Part shown: positions 14,147 through 14,773 of the stretch, in pieces
Position numbering within the stretch: the first letter of the stretch is position 1
Layout: each line of letters opens with the position of its first letter
Assembly (NCBI GenBank): GCA_934654805.1
Contig: CAKUGW010000079.1
Span: 1-14,773 of the forward strand
Direction: 5' to 3'
Length of the DNA: 14,773 nt
From: an uncultured Kiritimatiellota bacterium
GTDB lineage: Bacteria; Verrucomicrobiota; Kiritimatiellia; RFP12; UBA1067
Program-made: the position numbers and the translations under genes
The notes under the pieces: model-generated
What the model was told of the DNA's origin: nothing
What the model saw: only the letters and a program-made list of their open reading frames with translations
Databases searched by the model: none

Positions 14147-14236
14147 GTGCGGTTTCGGCCCCGCGCGGAGAAAGTCCGTGGCACTTTCGGGATGGCCTGA
14201 AAATATTTTCGCCCGCATTTACTGGGGCTTGGAAAG

Positions 14237-14272
14237 AAATCGGGATAAGCTGTCTCGAAAAATCGGGATAAG
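14237..14272 (+). promoter_or_regulatory. Pair of 13-bp direct repeats, possible operator of the XRE-type regulator
   Basis: aaatcgggataag occurs exactly at 14237-14249 and 14260-14272, start to start 23 bp, close to two helical turns. The repeats lie 20 bp upstream of the -35 box of the regulator gene. This is suggestive of a binding site for that regulator or for an activator. The rest of 14048-14331 holds no gene. Confidence 0.4.
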
Positions 14273-14291
14273 GGTGACGGAGAAGCGGCAT

Positions 14292-14321
14292 TTGCCACGG
14301 CGTTATCATAAATGGTACAAT
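14292..14321 (+). promoter_or_regulatory. Promoter of the XRE-type regulator, apparently leaderless
   Basis: TTGCCA (14292-14297), an 18-bp spacer and TACAAT (14316-14321). Ten bases separate the -10 box from the ATG at 14332, so the transcript would begin within a few bases of the start codon. Confidence 0.6.
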
Positions 14322-14331
14322 ACGCGGCGTC

Positions 14332-14646
14332 ATGCGGGCAGTGGATCGATACGGGCAGATGTTCCTCAAGGGCCAGCTCCTTCGGATGAAGGAGCTGGGC
14401 ATCTCGCAGACTGAGCTCGCCGCGCGGATGAAGGCGTCGCGGCCCTATGTCAGCAAGGCGCTGCACGGCGAGGTCAACATCACGTTCGCGTCCGCCGTCC
14501 GCTTCGCCAAGGCCCTTCGGCTCGACTTCTTCCCGCAGCTCGTCCAGCCCACAACCGGCGGCTCCGCGTATCTCCCCTCTCAAGTTATCGACATCTTCCC
14601 GCAAGAGGAGCCCCAACCTATAAGTAGAAACATTAGCATCCCATAG
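14332..14646 (+). CDS. Small XRE/Cro-type helix-turn-helix regulator
   Basis: This is a 104-residue protein. Residues about 13-62 form an HTH_3 domain: LLRMKELGISQTELAARMKA, then SRPYVSKALHGEVNITFASA and VRFAKALRLDFFPQL. The recognition helix region is SRPYVSKAL. The C-terminal 35 residues are Pro-rich without a known domain. Such short proteins act as autorepressors or as antitoxins of the HigA type. No toxin-sized partner is seen upstream between the tRNA and this gene, and the downstream side leaves the window after 127 bp. The gene has its own promoter with direct repeats upstream, fitting autoregulation. The function beyond DNA binding is unknown. Confidence 0.8.
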   Translation: MRAVDRYGQMFLKGQLLRMKELGISQTELAARMKASRPYVSKALHGEVNITFASAVRFAKALRLDFFPQLVQPTTGGSAYLPSQVIDIFPQEEPQPISRNISIP

Positions 14647-14660
14647 CCGAAAAGCCGCTC

Positions 14661-14692
14661 AGGTCTAAACGCCTGAATTGGCATTTAGACCT
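14661..14692 (+). terminator. Strong hairpin after the XRE-type regulator, possible terminator or binding site
   Basis: aggtctaaa (14661-14669) pairs perfectly with tttagacct (14684-14692). After one mismatch, gcc pairs with ggc around the loop tgaatt. Only a poor T-tract follows, so termination would be inefficient. The rest, 14693-14773, is AT-richer than the window and I see no gene in it. Confidence 0.4.
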
Positions 14693-14773
14693 CGCGTTCT
14701 TACGGTTATGGAATAAAGTTTCGAGAGAGGTTTTCAGAAAGTCGTGACCATGTTCCGGAATCTCCTAGGATTT

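Noticed and set aside
13966..14331. tRNA-Leu as an attachment site for an integrated element
   Set aside because: No integrase and no second copy of the tRNA 3' end is found in the remaining 700 bp; a distal copy could lie outside the window.
14332..14646. HigBA-type toxin-antitoxin pair
   Set aside because: The helix-turn-helix protein fits an antitoxin, but no toxin-like ORF is visible between the tRNA and the gene or after it within the window.
14693..14773. Short minus-strand ORF starting with ATG near 14751 behind TAGGAG
   Set aside because: It stops after five codons and has no other support.

Overview
The window is GC-rich with a strong G/C third-position bias and reads like a chromosome segment of a gut-type bacterium of the PVC superphylum, perhaps a Kiritimatiellota, Lentisphaerota or Verrucomicrobiota relative. 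That placement is an inference from gene content: a GH109 glycosidase with a Tat signal, a periplasmic-domain/SSS symporter and a stand-alone coaB. No rRNA or other taxonomic marker is present.

Left part (1-2842). An AraC-type regulator and a sodium:solute symporter with an extra N-terminal periplasmic domain lie in tandem on the minus strand; the symporter runs off the left edge. Just upstream of the regulator promoter sits a 721-bp IS30-family element. It has intact inverted ends, a probable 3-bp target duplication, its own promoter and a strong ribosome binding site. Its transposase has lost the central part of the catalytic core in frame. Right of it, 2388-2842 holds no intact gene, only two opposed gene tails.

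Centre (2843-9329). A TolC-like outer-membrane lipoprotein is followed by the most unusual gene of the window, a 717-residue fusion of an IMP cyclohydrolase (N-terminal half of PurH) to an AMP-forming acyl-adenylate/CoA ligase. Then come folE (GTP cyclohydrolase I), a GH109 alpha-N-acetylgalactosaminidase and a stand-alone coaB whose reading frame carries a 9-bp tandem repeat.

Right part (9330-14773). argG, grpE, dnaJ and an nhaC-type antiporter are packed on the plus strand. A tRNA-Leu(UAG) and a small XRE-type regulator with its own promoter and a pair of upstream direct repeats follow.

Several promoters share a -10 box of the form TAYAATAC. In two of them it lies only 8-10 bp before the ATG, suggesting leaderless mRNAs. 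Short tandem repeats occur in or beside four genes (the araC-type regulator, coaB, grpE and the grpE-dnaJ gap), which suggests this genome tolerates or spreads small repeats. Metabolically the window joins nucleotide and cofactor synthesis (IMP cyclohydrolase, folE, coaB), arginine synthesis, proteostasis and host-glycan use.
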